Of a DNA stretch of 47,180 nt, positions 7,168 through 15,322 are shown in pieces. The stretch covers positions 1-47,180 of the forward strand of contig QFQY01000038.1 of the NCBI GenBank assembly GCA_003248805.1, written 5' to 3'. This DNA comes from Chelatococcus sp. Its GTDB lineage: Bacteria; Pseudomonadota; Alphaproteobacteria; Rhizobiales; Beijerinckiaceae. The notes under the pieces were generated by a model. That model saw only the letters and a list, made by a program, of their open reading frames with translations, ran no database searches and was not told the DNA's origin. Made by a program: the position numbers and the translations under genes. The stretch's first letter is position 1. The number at the start of each line of letters is the position of its first letter.

Positions 7168-8732
7168 TCCTCGACCTCGTCTATGAGATCCGAACGGCCT
7201 TTCAACTCGGCCAGCGCGAAGGCGTCGCCGATCAGGCCCGCGAGATCGGCGGTCGGCAGGTCAGGATAGGCTTCGAGCAGACGCTGCGGCAGGTCGGCCA
7301 GCTCGCCGCCCTCGGCGAGCAGCCTGTCGATGACAGTGCGGATGTGCTCGATCCAGCCGCGGCGGATGCCGGCCGTGGCGGCGCGCAACTGATCGACGAT
7401 CGAGGGATCGTCAGGCCCGGCGAAGGCCGGCACGCCGTCCGTGCCGACCTTGCCGAGCTTGAGCGGATCGACGGGCGGTTTCACCGGCTCGCAGACGATG
7501 ATCGGCCGCTCCATGATCTCGGAAAGCGTCTCCTCCATCTTCTCCGGGCCGAAGCCTTCCCGCTTCAGCTTGAAGAGGTTGTCGATGTCCTTGGCCTGAC
7601 GCTCGGCCTTCTTCGTCTTCGCCGCTTCCTCGGCCAGAATGTTCGACGGCCGAGGGCGCAGCACCAGCGGCGGCTGCGCGTCGGGCACGTTGTATTCGAC
7701 GAGCCAGCGGATCACCGTGTTCTGCAGGGTGGCGCCGGCCATATCGGCGTCGCCGTCGATCAGCTCATCCTTGACGTCGCGCTGGGTCTCGGCCGCCGCC
7801 CGCGATCCCGCCCCGCCGATATTGGTCGTCAACGTCTCGCCGAGCACGGTCTCGGCCGTCTGCTCGTCCCAATAGCGGCACCAGGCCTCATGGGTGAGTT
7901 GGCCGGAGATCGCCGCCTTGGCGAAATCGATCTCGGTGCCGATCGGCACCGCGAGCGAGCCGCCCGCGATGGCGCCGGAGAGCGCTTCGAGCAGGCGCCT
8001 CTGGTCCTCCGGCAGCATGCCGGTGGGGTATTTCGCGACGGGCAGCGGGATCGCGAAGCGCTCCAGCGCCTTCAGCCAGAAGCCGACGCCCTCGCGCTTG
8101 AACAGGACGTGCCAGAACAGGATGCGGCCGAGGCCGAAGCCGTAGGGGTCGCTGCCGTCATGCTCGTCGAAGCGGTGGACCATGAGCTTGCGCTCGGGCC
8201 ACGGCACACCGTCGAGCATGTTCTCCAGGGTGAGCAGACGAGGCTGCCAGTCCGCGTCGAAGACGATGCGGCGCTGGTCGATCTTGCGGACCAGGCGCGG
8301 CACCACCTCGAAGCCGTCGCGCTCCCACACCACCTCCTGACCGGAGAACCCCATCAGGGTCGCGTCGAGCATGTTCAGCGTGATCTTGTCGAAGGGGATG
8401 CGCTGAAGCACCCGCTCGACGAACTCGGCCGCCCTGACGTCGACAGGCTCCTGAGAGGCCGGCTCGACCTCCCAATCGCGCGCGATCAGCGCCCGCGCGC
8501 GCTTCTGCAGCACGGTGTAGGAGCGGCCGTCGCGCAGAACCTCACGATAAAGCTCGACGCCCTTGCCACGGCGGATCAGGACATCGTCAGTCGGCCGCAG
8601 CGCGGTCGAGTAATGCGGGATGGTGATGTCGTTGCGCGCATGCGCGAACAGCACCTGTCCTGCGGCCGGGACATTCTTGCGTGCGGCCGGCGCCTCGGCC
8701 GGCGGTTTGGAGCTGGCGCGGGGCTTCTTCAT
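7164..8732 (-). CDS. Portal protein, DUF935 family (Mu gp29 type)
   Basis: This 522-residue protein forms the dodecameric channel at one capsid vertex through which DNA is packaged and ejected. Family-typical stretches are seen: PTDDVLIRRGKGVELYREVL, RALIARDWEVEPAS, FDEHDGSDPYGFGLGRILFW and KYPTGMLPEDQRRLLEAL. The last third is charged and helical (AKTKKAERQAKDIDNLFKL). Start and stop overlap the large terminase and the F-like gene by 4 bp each, a tight packaging operon. The length is about that expected for DUF935 portals. Confidence 0.93.
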   Translation of the reverse strand: MKKPRASSKPPAEAPAARKNVPAAGQVLFAHARNDITIPHYSTALRPTDDVLIRRGKGVELYREVLRDGRSYTVLQKRARALIARDWEVEPASQEPVDVRAAEFVERVLQRIPFDKITLNMLDATLMGFSGQEVVWERDGFEVVPRLVRKIDQRRIVFDADWQPRLLTLENMLDGVPWPERKLMVHRFDEHDGSDPYGFGLGRILFWHVLFKREGVGFWLKALERFAIPLPVAKYPTGMLPEDQRRLLEALSGAIAGGSLAVPIGTEIDFAKAAISGQLTHEAWCRYWDEQTAETVLGETLTTNIGGAGSRAAAETQRDVKDELIDGDADMAGATLQNTVIRWLVEYNVPDAQPPLVLRPRPSNILAEEAAKTKKAERQAKDIDNLFKLKREGFGPEKMEETLSEIMERPIIVCEPVKPPVDPLKLGKVGTDGVPAFAGPDDPSIVDQLRAATAGIRRGWIEHIRTVIDRLLAEGGELADLPQRLLEAYPDLPTADLAGLIGDAFALAELKGRSDLIDEVEE

Positions 8733-10381
8733 AGCCTGTACCCGTCAGTGAGGCCGGGGCCGCCGCTTGAGCGGCCAGCGCCGAGGATGCCGGCGGTGAG
8801 CCCGCCATTGCCGTGCTTCAACGATAGCTCCCACAGCATCTCCAGCGCGTCCGGCCCGTCGTCATGGGCCGCGTTCGGCCATTGCTGGAGCTGTTCGCGC
8901 AGCGTCGTCTGCGAGGCATGGAGCCGGATCAGCCCGGCGGCAATCGGCGGCTGCAGCCGCTCGATGCGCAACACCTTGTCGGCGATCGGCTGCAGCGGCA
9001 CCGCCGGCAGCGCGACGCCCTGCCGCGCCGCGCGCACCATGATCTCGGTACGCAGGAACTCCTGGAACTGGACGCTCTCGACGCCCCAGAGGATGCAGCG
9101 CCATTCCCGCTGCATCGCGATGACGTCGGCGCAGATGACGTCCGGCAGGCGCTTGCGGATCGAGGCCTCGACGACATCGAGCACGCCCGTCGTCCTGTTG
9201 AAGCCGCCGACCAGGATGGCCGAAGGGTCGCGGCCCTTACCGGCCTTGCCCAGCGACGGGTCGACCGTGCCGAAGAACATCCAGTCCGCCAGGCGGTTCG
9301 CCCAGAAGGTGATGGTCTTGAAGGGCGATCCCTCCGCGACCGGATCGTTCTGATCCTCGGAGAGGAAGCTGTCTTCGGAGGTGGCGCGCTTGTACATCAG
9401 CGCGACCAGCGTCTTCATCGCCGGCCAGAACAGCACCGCGCCTTCGTCCATCGCCTCGCGATCGGCCTGGTAGAAAGCGACCGCAGCCGTCTCGCCCTCG
9501 TTGAGCGCGATCTCGGTGAACTGGTCCCAGAGATCCATCCGCGCCGGAAACTCCATGAGGGCGCGGAAGGTGTGCAGTTCCCAACCCGGCCGATTGCCGA
9601 GACGGCGGAGCACCGCGTCGAAATGCAGGAGAGTGCCGAACACGACCAGGTCCATCGAGCCGTCCGCCGGGCCTAGCGGCTCGACGGCCTTGAGCACCCA
9701 TGTCTCCAGCTTCTGGCGGAACTCCGGGCTGCGAACGTTCTCGTCGTTCTCGATGTCGTCGAGCACCACCAGATCCGGCCGATAGGGACCGTGGCGCCGG
9801 CCGCGGACCTTCTGGCGCGAGCCGACCGCCTGGAAACGAGTGCCCCCGCGCGTCACCATCTCGCCCTCACGCCAGACGCGCCCCTGACCGCAGCTCTCGG
9901 GGAAATCCATCTGGAGCCGGGGATTGTCTTCCAGCTCGATCTTGATGGCCTCCAGCATCAGCGCGGCCTGCTCGTAGGCATCCATGCCGATGATGATGAA
10001 GTGCTTCACGCGGATGATGGCGGTCCACAACGTGAAAAGCTGGGTGCCCATGGTCGACTTCGCCGATCCGCGTGGCGCCATCTCGACCAGGCGCGCGCCG
10101 CGCTTACCGGGCCGGCCCTCATGCAGCATGGCGGGCAGCCGCTCGAACAGATGCAGGTGCAGCAGGTTCGGCTCGGCCTTGATGTAGTGCGGAAAATAGG
10201 TCTCGACGAAGAAGCGGTAGCCGTGGACCGGGTCCTTGACCCGTTCGATGCGCGCGCGGCGGGCGGCATCGTCGGCCGGGAAGCCGTCGACCTCCGCCTC
10301 GATCCGGCGGCGCAGCTGATCCTGCAGGCCGGCGACGGCCTCGCGGAACGCATGCGGAGTGAACTTCGTCGAGGTGGCCAT
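8729..10381 (-). CDS. terL: Terminase large subunit
   Basis: This 550-residue packaging motor combines an ATPase and a nuclease. Walker A is PRGSAKST (about 103-110). Walker B is DLVVLDD followed by Glu211 (203-211). The C-terminal RNase-H-like nuclease has Asp374 in GTVDPSLG, Glu435 in GVESVQFQ and the acidic HDDGPDAL (506-513). I chose the ATG at 10381 because it overlaps the upstream stop (ATGA) and matches the N-terminus of Mu gp28-type proteins; a longer frame upstream is not needed. It translocates DNA into the prohead through the adjacent portal. Confidence 0.93.
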   Translation of the reverse strand: MATSTKFTPHAFREAVAGLQDQLRRRIEAEVDGFPADDAARRARIERVKDPVHGYRFFVETYFPHYIKAEPNLLHLHLFERLPAMLHEGRPGKRGARLVEMAPRGSAKSTMGTQLFTLWTAIIRVKHFIIIGMDAYEQAALMLEAIKIELEDNPRLQMDFPESCGQGRVWREGEMVTRGGTRFQAVGSRQKVRGRRHGPYRPDLVVLDDIENDENVRSPEFRQKLETWVLKAVEPLGPADGSMDLVVFGTLLHFDAVLRRLGNRPGWELHTFRALMEFPARMDLWDQFTEIALNEGETAAVAFYQADREAMDEGAVLFWPAMKTLVALMYKRATSEDSFLSEDQNDPVAEGSPFKTITFWANRLADWMFFGTVDPSLGKAGKGRDPSAILVGGFNRTTGVLDVVEASIRKRLPDVICADVIAMQREWRCILWGVESVQFQEFLRTEIMVRAARQGVALPAVPLQPIADKVLRIERLQPPIAAGLIRLHASQTTLREQLQQWPNAAHDDGPDALEMLWELSLKHGNGGLTAGILGAGRSSGGPGLTDGYRL

Positions 10382-10644
10382 CAGAGGCCCACCTTGTCGA
10401 TCGCGGCGCGACCGGCATCCGTGATCTGCCACCAATGGATATCGCCCGGTCGCCAGCGCCGAGCGGTTTCAACGAGGCCCTGGCGTTCCAGCCGTTTGAG
10501 CATGCGCCGCGCCGCCGGAACATCCGGCAGGCCGACCTTTCGCTGGACATGCGACGTCGCCATCGAGGTGTCGGCCAGCAAAGAAAGGACTGCGCTCTCA
10601 TTGCGAGACAGGCAGCGAAATTTGATGCGAAGGATCGTCGTCAC
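10381..10644 (-). CDS. Small winged-helix protein in terminase module
   Basis: This 87-residue protein has a winged-helix look: NESAVLSLLADTSMATSHV, then PAARRMLKRLERQGLVETA (recognition-helix region) and a C-terminal WWQITDAGRAAI wing. It resembles MarR-type DNA-binding proteins. It sits between the small and large terminase genes with 4-bp overlaps on both sides. The gene two places upstream (10994-11278) has the same layout, including TDAG near the C-terminus, and may be a paralogue. It may regulate the late operon or help recognise the packaging site; neither is shown by sequence. Confidence 0.7.
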   Translation of the reverse strand: MTTILRIKFRCLSRNESAVLSLLADTSMATSHVQRKVGLPDVPAARRMLKRLERQGLVETARRWRPGDIHWWQITDAGRAAIDKVGL

Positions 10645-10997
10645 GCCAGATCCTCAAAGCTGCCGTCTTCGAACTCGTCGGAGGGACGCACCCATAACGA
10701 GCCATCGGCCTCGGACTGGTAGATGACGACCTCGGCCATATCGACCGATTGCAGCTCGCAGTAGTGCGAGCCGCTTTCGTCTTGCCCCGCCGTCTCTTCT
10801 GTCCAGCTGCCGGTCTGGATTTTGCCGGTCCCGATTACGCAGTAGGTGGTTCCGCGCTTGCAGTGGAGAACGCGGCGAATTGGCCCCGGTCCAGCCACGA
10901 TTTGTGAAAGAACAAGCAGATCGTTGAGAGCCAGATCCGGACCGAAAATCGCTCGTCGTCGGATTTCACGCAGCATAGCTTCAGCGGTGGCGCTCAT
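10641..10997 (-). CDS. Hypothetical phage protein
   Basis: This 118-residue protein is acidic at the C-terminus (SDEFEDGSFEDLA). The start at 10997 is chosen because it overlaps the preceding stop (ATGA). The central part is beta-rich (YCVIGTGKIQTGSW, MAEVVIYQSEADGSLWVRP), which looks like a small beta-barrel or DUF1653-like fold, but I do not recognise the family with confidence. It lies between two winged-helix genes inside the terminase module and is co-translated with both. Confidence 0.65.
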   Translation of the reverse strand: MSATAEAMLREIRRRAIFGPDLALNDLLVLSQIVAGPGPIRRVLHCKRGTTYCVIGTGKIQTGSWTEETAGQDESGSHYCELQSVDMAEVVIYQSEADGSLWVRPSDEFEDGSFEDLA

Positions 10998-11278
10998 AGC
11001 ACCACTCCGACATGGCGGCGGCCGGCGTCGGTTGCGTCCCAGCATTTCATGATGGCGTAGCTCGTCGGAACCTCGACGAGATAACCGCTTCGCTCCAGAC
11101 GACGACAGGCCGTCAGAACCTGCGCTGTCTGGAGCCCTTTCCAGTCGCGATAGGCGCCCTGCCAATTCGACCGGAGTGTATTTTTGATGACGTAGGTCAT
11201 TGATCGAGGTCGGCCTGCCACGACACTGAGTACGTCGCGATCGAGATCTTCCTGATCGCCAGCGAGGAGCCTCCTCAT
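10994..11278 (-). CDS. Small MarR-like winged-helix protein
   Basis: The 94 residues are arranged as helix-turn-helix plus wing: VLTACRRLERSGYLVEVPTSY followed by CWDATDAGRRHV. The TDAG ending and the leucine-rich helix before it match the neighbouring 87-residue protein, suggesting duplication. Its ATG overlaps the stop of the DUF1804 gene upstream (ATGA). It is probably a DNA-binding accessory of packaging or late regulation; no direct evidence separates these. Confidence 0.65.
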   Translation of the reverse strand: MRRLLAGDQEDLDRDVLSVVAGRPRSMTYVIKNTLRSNWQGAYRDWKGLQTAQVLTACRRLERSGYLVEVPTSYAIMKCWDATDAGRRHVGVVL

Positions 11279-11778
11279 GACCCATACACCTCCGAGAGAT
11301 GCAGCCCGAACGGCTCCAGCACCTCCAGAAGGAGGCCGGCGCGGTCGGGGTGATGTTGACGGGTGAAGTCCGCGAGCCGCTTCAGCACGTCCATGGCGAC
11401 GCCCAGCTCGGAGATCTTCGGCGAGACGCGGCCGGAGGCGGCGATGGTCTTGTGAAAGGCGTCGGCGAGGCTCGCCATCGCCTTGACACGGTCGGTAGCG
11501 GCAATGTCGGGATCGCCCTTCACCGCCTCGATCGTGGCTTGGTAGAGCACCACGAAGTCCTCGATCACCGTGGCGACGACGGCCTCAAGCCCCTCGCCCG
11601 CCACCATGTTCGCGGCCCGCGCCACGTCCCAGTCGTCGCCGCGCGCCTTTGCGTCCGCCTTCCAACGCCGGAGCGTCGCCTCGGAGACCGTCAGAGTCAT
11701 GGCGATCGTCGGCAGGCTCTGACGCTTGAAGGCGTAGAGCTTGCGGGCCTCGCGGCGGGTGGCGTCGTCATGGGCCAT
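11275..11778 (-). CDS. Terminase small subunit-like, DUF1804 family
   Basis: This 167-residue protein begins MAHDDATRREARKLYAFKRQ, then an HTH (LPTIAMTLTVSEATLRRWKADA, about residues 21-42) and GDDWDVARAAN, the characteristic opening of DUF1804 proteins of Mu-like phages. These take the small-terminase position, binding phage DNA at the packaging start and recruiting TerL. The C-terminal half is helical (RVKAMASLADAFHKTI and MDVLKRLADFTRQH), suitable for oligomerisation. Three small genes separate it from terL, whereas in Mu the two are adjacent. Confidence 0.85.
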   Translation of the reverse strand: MAHDDATRREARKLYAFKRQSLPTIAMTLTVSEATLRRWKADAKARGDDWDVARAANMVAGEGLEAVVATVIEDFVVLYQATIEAVKGDPDIAATDRVKAMASLADAFHKTIAASGRVSPKISELGVAMDVLKRLADFTRQHHPDRAGLLLEVLEPFGLHLSEVYGS

Positions 11779-11788
11779 GGCAGCGTCC

Positions 11789-12109
11789 TCAATCAGTCGA
11801 GGAGAAGGGCTTCTTGACCTTGGCCAGGCCCTGCCGGCCGGCGACGTGGTTCAGCCCCTCGCGCGTGATCTCGGCGATGAGCCGCACGCCCGTCTGGAAG
11901 AGCTGGACACCGCGTACGTCGACCAGGTCGTTGAGGAGCTGCGCCACCTCGGTGTCGCCCTTGCGGTGGCCCCAGTCGCCCAGCGCCGAGACGAGCTGTT
12001 CGACGCTCATCGAACCGGAGGTCTGGTTGGCCAGCTCCTTCAGGATGGCAAGGCGAGCGTCCTCCAGATCTTTCTCGGAATAGGTCTTCGGGCGGGCGTT
12101 CATGGTCAC
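11789..12109 (-). CDS. Winged-helix protein in the Mu gp26 position
   Basis: This 106-residue protein has a clear helix-rich N-terminus (KDLEDARLAILKELANQ). A winged-helix-like region follows (SVEQLVSALGDWGHRKGDTEVAQLLNDL), ending in VRLIAEITREGLNHVAG. Mu has a small protein (gp26) at this place upstream of the terminase genes. Start and neighbours overlap by 4 bp (ATGA with DUF2730). Function unknown; perhaps DNA binding in packaging. Confidence 0.75.
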   Translation of the reverse strand: MTMNARPKTYSEKDLEDARLAILKELANQTSGSMSVEQLVSALGDWGHRKGDTEVAQLLNDLVDVRGVQLFQTGVRLIAEITREGLNHVAGRQGLAKVKKPFSSTD

Positions 12110-12435
12110 TCCCCTTTCGCCAGCAGATGGTGGTCGATGCGCTCGACCAGCCGGTTGGTCGCGGTCACGGACGCCTGCAGGCCCTTGATGTCACCGCTGA
12201 TGTCGCCGATGCGCGCCGTCATCGCGTTGACCGTCTCGGCCGTGGGCAGGTGTTGCACCGTGATCTTGATGGCGGAGAGCTGACCCTCGGCGGCGGTCAG
12301 ACGCTGCTCGATCGAGGCCATGCGCTCGTTGTCCTGGGGCGTGGCCGCCGGCCGGCGAAGCATGCGCACCGCCGCGAACAGGAACAGCAGCACCAGCGCA
12401 AGACCGATGAGATAGGCGACGGCCTGCTCGCTCAT
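12106..12435 (-). CDS. DUF2730 family membrane protein (Mu gp25 type)
   Basis: The 109 residues comprise one N-terminal transmembrane helix (YLIGLALVLLFLFAAVRML, about 8-26) followed by a long amphipathic coiled-coil (MASIEQRLTAAEGQLSAIKI...). This is the DUF2730 layout seen next to the packaging genes in Mu-like phages. It is anchored in the inner membrane with the coil in the cytoplasm or periplasm. A role in lysis (spanin-like) or in packaging has not been settled for the family. It overlaps both neighbours by 4 bp. Confidence 0.8.
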   Translation of the reverse strand: MSEQAVAYLIGLALVLLFLFAAVRMLRRPAATPQDNERMASIEQRLTAAEGQLSAIKITVQHLPTAETVNAMTARIGDISGDIKGLQASVTATNRLVERIDHHLLAKGE

Positions 12436-12812
12436 GTAGGCTCTCCGGGTATCCTGATCTCGCCGGGGGCGATCCGCCCGGCCTGAAGGTCGCGCAGCAT
12501 CGCGAGCATGTGGCGCATCTGGGCGCGCAGCAGGTCGACGCTGGTCGTGAGTTCGCTGACGTTGCGCCGCAGCGCCTCGTTCTCGGCCATGGCTTCCTGG
12601 AGCGCGGCGCGCGAGGCGGCCTCCGCCTTCGTCATGGCTTCGAGCGCCGCCAGGAGCTTGCCCTGGAATTCGGTGGCCTGCTGCTGCTGGGTGCCGCGCG
12701 AGAGCAGGAGCCAGGCCAGTGCGAGAGCGACCACGACGGCGATGACGATGGCGCCGATCGGCCCGACGCTCTCGACGATGCGGATGAAAGACTGCAAGGC
12801 GGCCTCGCTCAC
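12432..12812 (-). CDS. Membrane-anchored coiled-coil protein, possible inner spanin
   Basis: This 126-residue protein is read from a GTG start at 12812 that overlaps the preceding stop (GTGA). A transmembrane helix (IGAIVIAVVVALALAWLLL, about 20-38) is followed by a long Ala/Glu/Gln coiled coil (KLLAALEAMTKAEAASRAAL..., ELTTSVDLLRAQMRHMLAM). This topology, beside a small exported protein and an endolysin, fits an Rz-type inner-membrane spanin. Homology to known spanins is not visible, so the call is from architecture and place. Confidence 0.65.
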   Translation of the reverse strand: MSEAALQSFIRIVESVGPIGAIVIAVVVALALAWLLLSRGTQQQQATEFQGKLLAALEAMTKAEAASRAALQEAMAENEALRRNVSELTTSVDLLRAQMRHMLAMLRDLQAGRIAPGEIRIPGEPT

Positions 12813-12991
12813 GGCCGTGCTCCGCAGAGGCGCTTCCACTTGGCGTTCTCGCGGTCGGCCTGCTCCTTGGTCTCCCGCGTGTCGGTGGCAGTGAAGCGGA
12901 TGGGCTGGGCGATCGAGCAATACGGCGCGTCGGCGGCCGTGGCCGTCTGCGGGGAGCAGACGAAGAAGACGAGCAGACCGAGGCAGGTCAT
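12809..12991 (-). CDS. Small exported protein, Rz1-like candidate
   Basis: This 60-residue protein has an N-terminal export signal (MTCLGLLVFFVCSPQTATA) with a Cys at 12 that could be a non-canonical lipidation site. A short mature part (APYCSIAQPIRFTATDTRE ... RLCGARP) follows. The C-x-x-x-x-PIR ... LCG pattern resembles small lysis-cassette proteins of many tailed phages. It overlaps its downstream neighbour (GTGA) and its upstream neighbour (ATGA). It is possibly an outer-membrane spanin partner for the coiled-coil protein; an unrelated secreted lysis accessory is also possible. Confidence 0.6.
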   Translation of the reverse strand: MTCLGLLVFFVCSPQTATAADAPYCSIAQPIRFTATDTRETKEQADRENAKWKRLCGARP

Positions 12992-13227
12992 CGCATGAAG
13001 CTCTTGTCGAAGGCGGCGTCGGTCGGATCGGCACGGTGGCGGCCGACGGCCTCCGCCTCCGCGAGCCGGGCGCTCTCGATCGCCGAAAGCGCCCGGTCGA
13101 GGGTCTGGTTCGCTGCCTCGGCACGCCCGGCGGCCTTCAGTGCCGCGTCGCGGCGCCAATCGGCCACGACGTTGCGAAGAAGCTCGGCCAGAAGGCCGCT
13201 GAGCCAGGAGGCGGCGAGTTCGAGCAT
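12988..13227 (-). CDS. Small amphipathic protein of lysis block
   Basis: The 79 residues begin with a hydrophobic/amphipathic helix (LELAASWLSGLLAELLRNVV), followed by a charged Ala/Arg/Glu coiled coil (LDRALSAIESARLAEAEAVG). There is no cleavable signal. It lies between the candidate holin-like protein and the exported 60-residue protein. It might be a membrane-associated lysis protein or a spanin; nothing decisive is visible. Confidence 0.6.
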   Translation of the reverse strand: MLELAASWLSGLLAELLRNVVADWRRDAALKAAGRAEAANQTLDRALSAIESARLAEAEAVGRHRADPTDAAFDKSFMR

Positions 13228-13234
13228 GACGGGG

Positions 13235-13756
13235 CTAGCCCGCCGTCTCGGTCGTCGACAGCTGCACCGGCTCGACGAAGGCGAACTGGCTCTGGAGCTT
13301 GGCCGCGACCATCTCCGAAAGCTTTGCCTCGGTCAGGCCGAAGAACTTCACAGCGTCCGGGACTGCGCCAAGCACGTAGTTCACGGCCTCGGCCACGGCG
13401 GTCGATTTGACGTCGACCGCCTTGCCGCCGATCAGATCCGCGACCCTGGCCAGAGCGGCGTTGGCGCCGGTCATGATCGCGGAGTGCAGGGCCTCGCGAT
13501 GCCGCGCCTCGATATTGATGCCGAGCCACGAATAGAGCCGGGCCGAGATGAAGCCGATCGCGAGCGCGACAACGGCGCTGAGCGCGGCGCTGACATAGCT
13601 GAAGAAGCCGTCGACGATGGGCGCGACATCGACCTTCGTCGACGTCGCAACCTCCTGGGCGAACGCGGCGATGGGGATGCCGAAGGCGGCAGGCGCGGCA
13701 GCACAGACAGCGAGCGCCAGCCCAAAGGAAAGGAACATGCCTCGGAAGGAATACAC
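13235..13756 (-). CDS. Membrane protein of lysis block, holin-like position
   Basis: I chose the GTG start at 13756 because AGGAG lies 8 nt upstream; the ATG at 13738 has no suitable site. The N-terminus has a signal-like hydrophobic run ending AFAQ. A second membrane span (AALSAVVALAIGFISARLYSWL) is followed by a soluble helical tail with repeated small-residue helices. It lies 25 bp downstream of the endolysin on the same strand. No classical holin family is recognised, but with its two membrane spans and its place it is the best holin candidate in the phage. Confidence 0.65.
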   Translation of the reverse strand: MYSFRGMFLSFGLALAVCAAAPAAFGIPIAAFAQEVATSTKVDVAPIVDGFFSYVSAALSAVVALAIGFISARLYSWLGINIEARHREALHSAIMTGANAALARVADLIGGKAVDVKSTAVAEAVNYVLGAVPDAVKFFGLTEAKLSEMVAAKLQSQFAFVEPVQLSTTETAG

Positions 13757-13781
13757 GGTGACGGCTCCTGGGTTGCGGCCA

Positions 13782-14477
13782 TCAGGCCTCGTTGACGGAG
13801 AGCGTGCCGGCGAGCGCGCGATAGACGCGACCGCCAACGGGGTTGGCGGCCGTGGCGGGCCAGCGCATCGCGATGCAGCGGGATTTGGCGACGCGGGCGA
13901 TGGTCACCGCGTCCGACTGGTTGCCGCCGAGGATGTGGTAGGCCTCGGAATCCTCGCCGGCATAGAAGCCGACATGGCCGCCGCCGGTGCGGGTGAACAC
14001 CATCACCGCGCCGATCGCCGGAGCGGTCAGCTTCCTGCCGAAGGTCGCCCAGTTCTTCGCGCCCAGGGCGTTGGCCGGCAGCGTCTCGGAAGGCAGCGTC
14101 TGGGCGACGACATGGCCGACGAAAAGGCCGCACCACGGAATGCTGTCGGCCGTGAAGTAGGAGGCGATCCAGCCGCCCAGCTTCTTCGCCCACCCGAGGA
14201 TAACGGGATTGTTGGCGGTGCCGGGCGTCTCCCTGACGCCGATCAGCCGCCGCGCCTCGCGGAACCAGATCGGCGTCGCAGCCCCGACCGTGCCGACCGA
14301 AGCGGAGGAGAACAGCTTCGCCAGCGTCTTCGGGCCTGGAATGCCGTCGGGAACGAGACCGTTCGCGCGCTGATAGGCCTTGCAGGCGGCGATGGACCTG
14401 CGACCCCAAGCGCCGTCGATCGGGCCGGGGTCATTGCCGGCGGCGGCAAGCGCGCGCTGGATCTCGATGATCGACAT
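13782..14477 (-). CDS. Endolysin: peptidoglycan-binding domain plus CHAP/NlpC-like peptidase
   Basis: This 231-residue enzyme degrades cell wall at lysis. Residues 1-55 form a peptidoglycan-binding domain (IQRALAAAGNDPGPIDGAWG ... GIPGPKTLAKL). The rest matches the TIGR02594-type amidase/peptidase: a Cys in IPWCGLFVGHV (about 114-124), His in GGGHVGFYAG (about 165-174) and GGNQSDAV (about 183-190) supply a Cys-His-polar active site. No signal peptide is seen, so it needs a holin or export aid. It is encoded downstream of the Mor activator, as expected for late genes. Confidence 0.87.
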   Translation of the reverse strand: MSIIEIQRALAAAGNDPGPIDGAWGRRSIAACKAYQRANGLVPDGIPGPKTLAKLFSSASVGTVGAATPIWFREARRLIGVRETPGTANNPVILGWAKKLGGWIASYFTADSIPWCGLFVGHVVAQTLPSETLPANALGAKNWATFGRKLTAPAIGAVMVFTRTGGGHVGFYAGEDSEAYHILGGNQSDAVTIARVAKSRCIAMRWPATAANPVGGRVYRALAGTLSVNEA

Positions 14478-14581
14478 GGTGACGGCTCCGGATGGTCGGC
14501 TCGAACCGCTTGCGGTGAGCCGTGACCATGGCCGTCACGGACGGAGATCAGCGAGGTGGCGAAGACAGGGGAGCGTGGCTT

Positions 14582-14833
14582 TCACGCCGGGCGAGATCGA
14601 ATACGTCGCACCGGAACGCCGTCTCGCCAAGTGGCCTTCAACCTAGTCTCGAATACCCAAAGGTCGAAGGTATCGTCGATGGCAATGAGATGACCACCAT
14701 CTGATAAGCTCGATGCGAGCGCCTCGGCGAAATGGACCGGATCACCGTCGAGCGTGCAAGCGCGGTATTCTAAGAGGGGCAGATTCGCCGAACTTGGGTT
14801 GAACGTACGGGCTGTGAACACGGTTCGATGCAT
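14582..14833 (-). CDS. Hypothetical protein downstream of Mor gene
   Basis: This 83-residue protein begins MHRTVFTARTFNPSSANLPL, then has AEALASSLSDGGHLIAIDDT and a basic C-terminus. It stands alone, with about 60 bp of leader after the Mor gene (AGGAG-like site 7 nt before the ATG) and a 104-bp gap before the endolysin. The gaps on both sides are places where Mor-dependent or late promoters would be expected. No family recognised. Confidence 0.55.
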   Translation of the reverse strand: MHRTVFTARTFNPSSANLPLLEYRACTLDGDPVHFAEALASSLSDGGHLIAIDDTFDLWVFETRLKATWRDGVPVRRIRSRPA

Positions 14834-14890
14834 GGTGTGCTCCTTTCAAGCACCCGACATCTAGCGAGAGATGGTTGTCGTGAACGATCG

Positions 14891-15322
14891 CTACCCCTCC
14901 GGCGGCAGGAACGAGATCTGGCGCGGGTCGACGAACCGGCGGGTCTTGCGCCTTGTTGTCGGGGCGGTGGCGAGTAGCTTGTAGACGTGGCGCTCTGTCA
15001 AGTTGAGCGCGCGGGCGATCTCCGCCGTCTTCAACCCCTCCTGCGCCAGCTCCAGTGCCCGCCGATGGCGTGCCTGGGCCGTCATCAGTTCCTTGGGGAT
15101 GACCACGGTCGCGCCACCGAGCATCGCGCAGAGCGCCTTCGCCAGCTCTTCGCCGACGACGTTGAGCTGATGCCCCTCGCGCCAAGTCTCGGGAATGTAG
15201 ATCTCCGTGCCGCCAAACGCCTTAACGAGCGTGGTGGCCGCCTCGACGCCGAAGTTGGCGGTGATCTCGCGGATGCTGTCGGCAACGTCCTGGTCGCGGA
15301 TCTCGACGGCTGCGTCGGTCAT
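14891..15322 (-). CDS. mor: Mor-family transcriptional activator
   Basis: This 143-residue protein matches the Mor/C family of Mu late-gene activators. The N-terminal dimerisation part contains LVKAFGGTEIYIPETWREGHQ and LNVVGEELAKALCAMLGGATVVIP. The C-terminal HTH (LKTAEIARALNLTERHVYKLL) is followed by a basic tail. Such proteins dimerise, distort promoter DNA and recruit RNA polymerase to middle or late promoters. It overlaps the preceding gene by 4 bp, so it is expressed with the early operon. Because late genes lie on both arms here, it would have to activate promoters in both directions. Confidence 0.88.
   Translation of the reverse strand: MTDAAVEIRDQDVADSIREITANFGVEAATTLVKAFGGTEIYIPETWREGHQLNVVGEELAKALCAMLGGATVVIPKELMTAQARHRRALELAQEGLKTAEIARALNLTERHVYKLLATAPTTRRKTRRFVDPRQISFLPPEG

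Noticed and set aside
7344..9353. Long plus-strand frame over portal and terminase
   Set aside because: Shadow of the DUF935 and TerL genes; no ribosome site and no recognisable domains.
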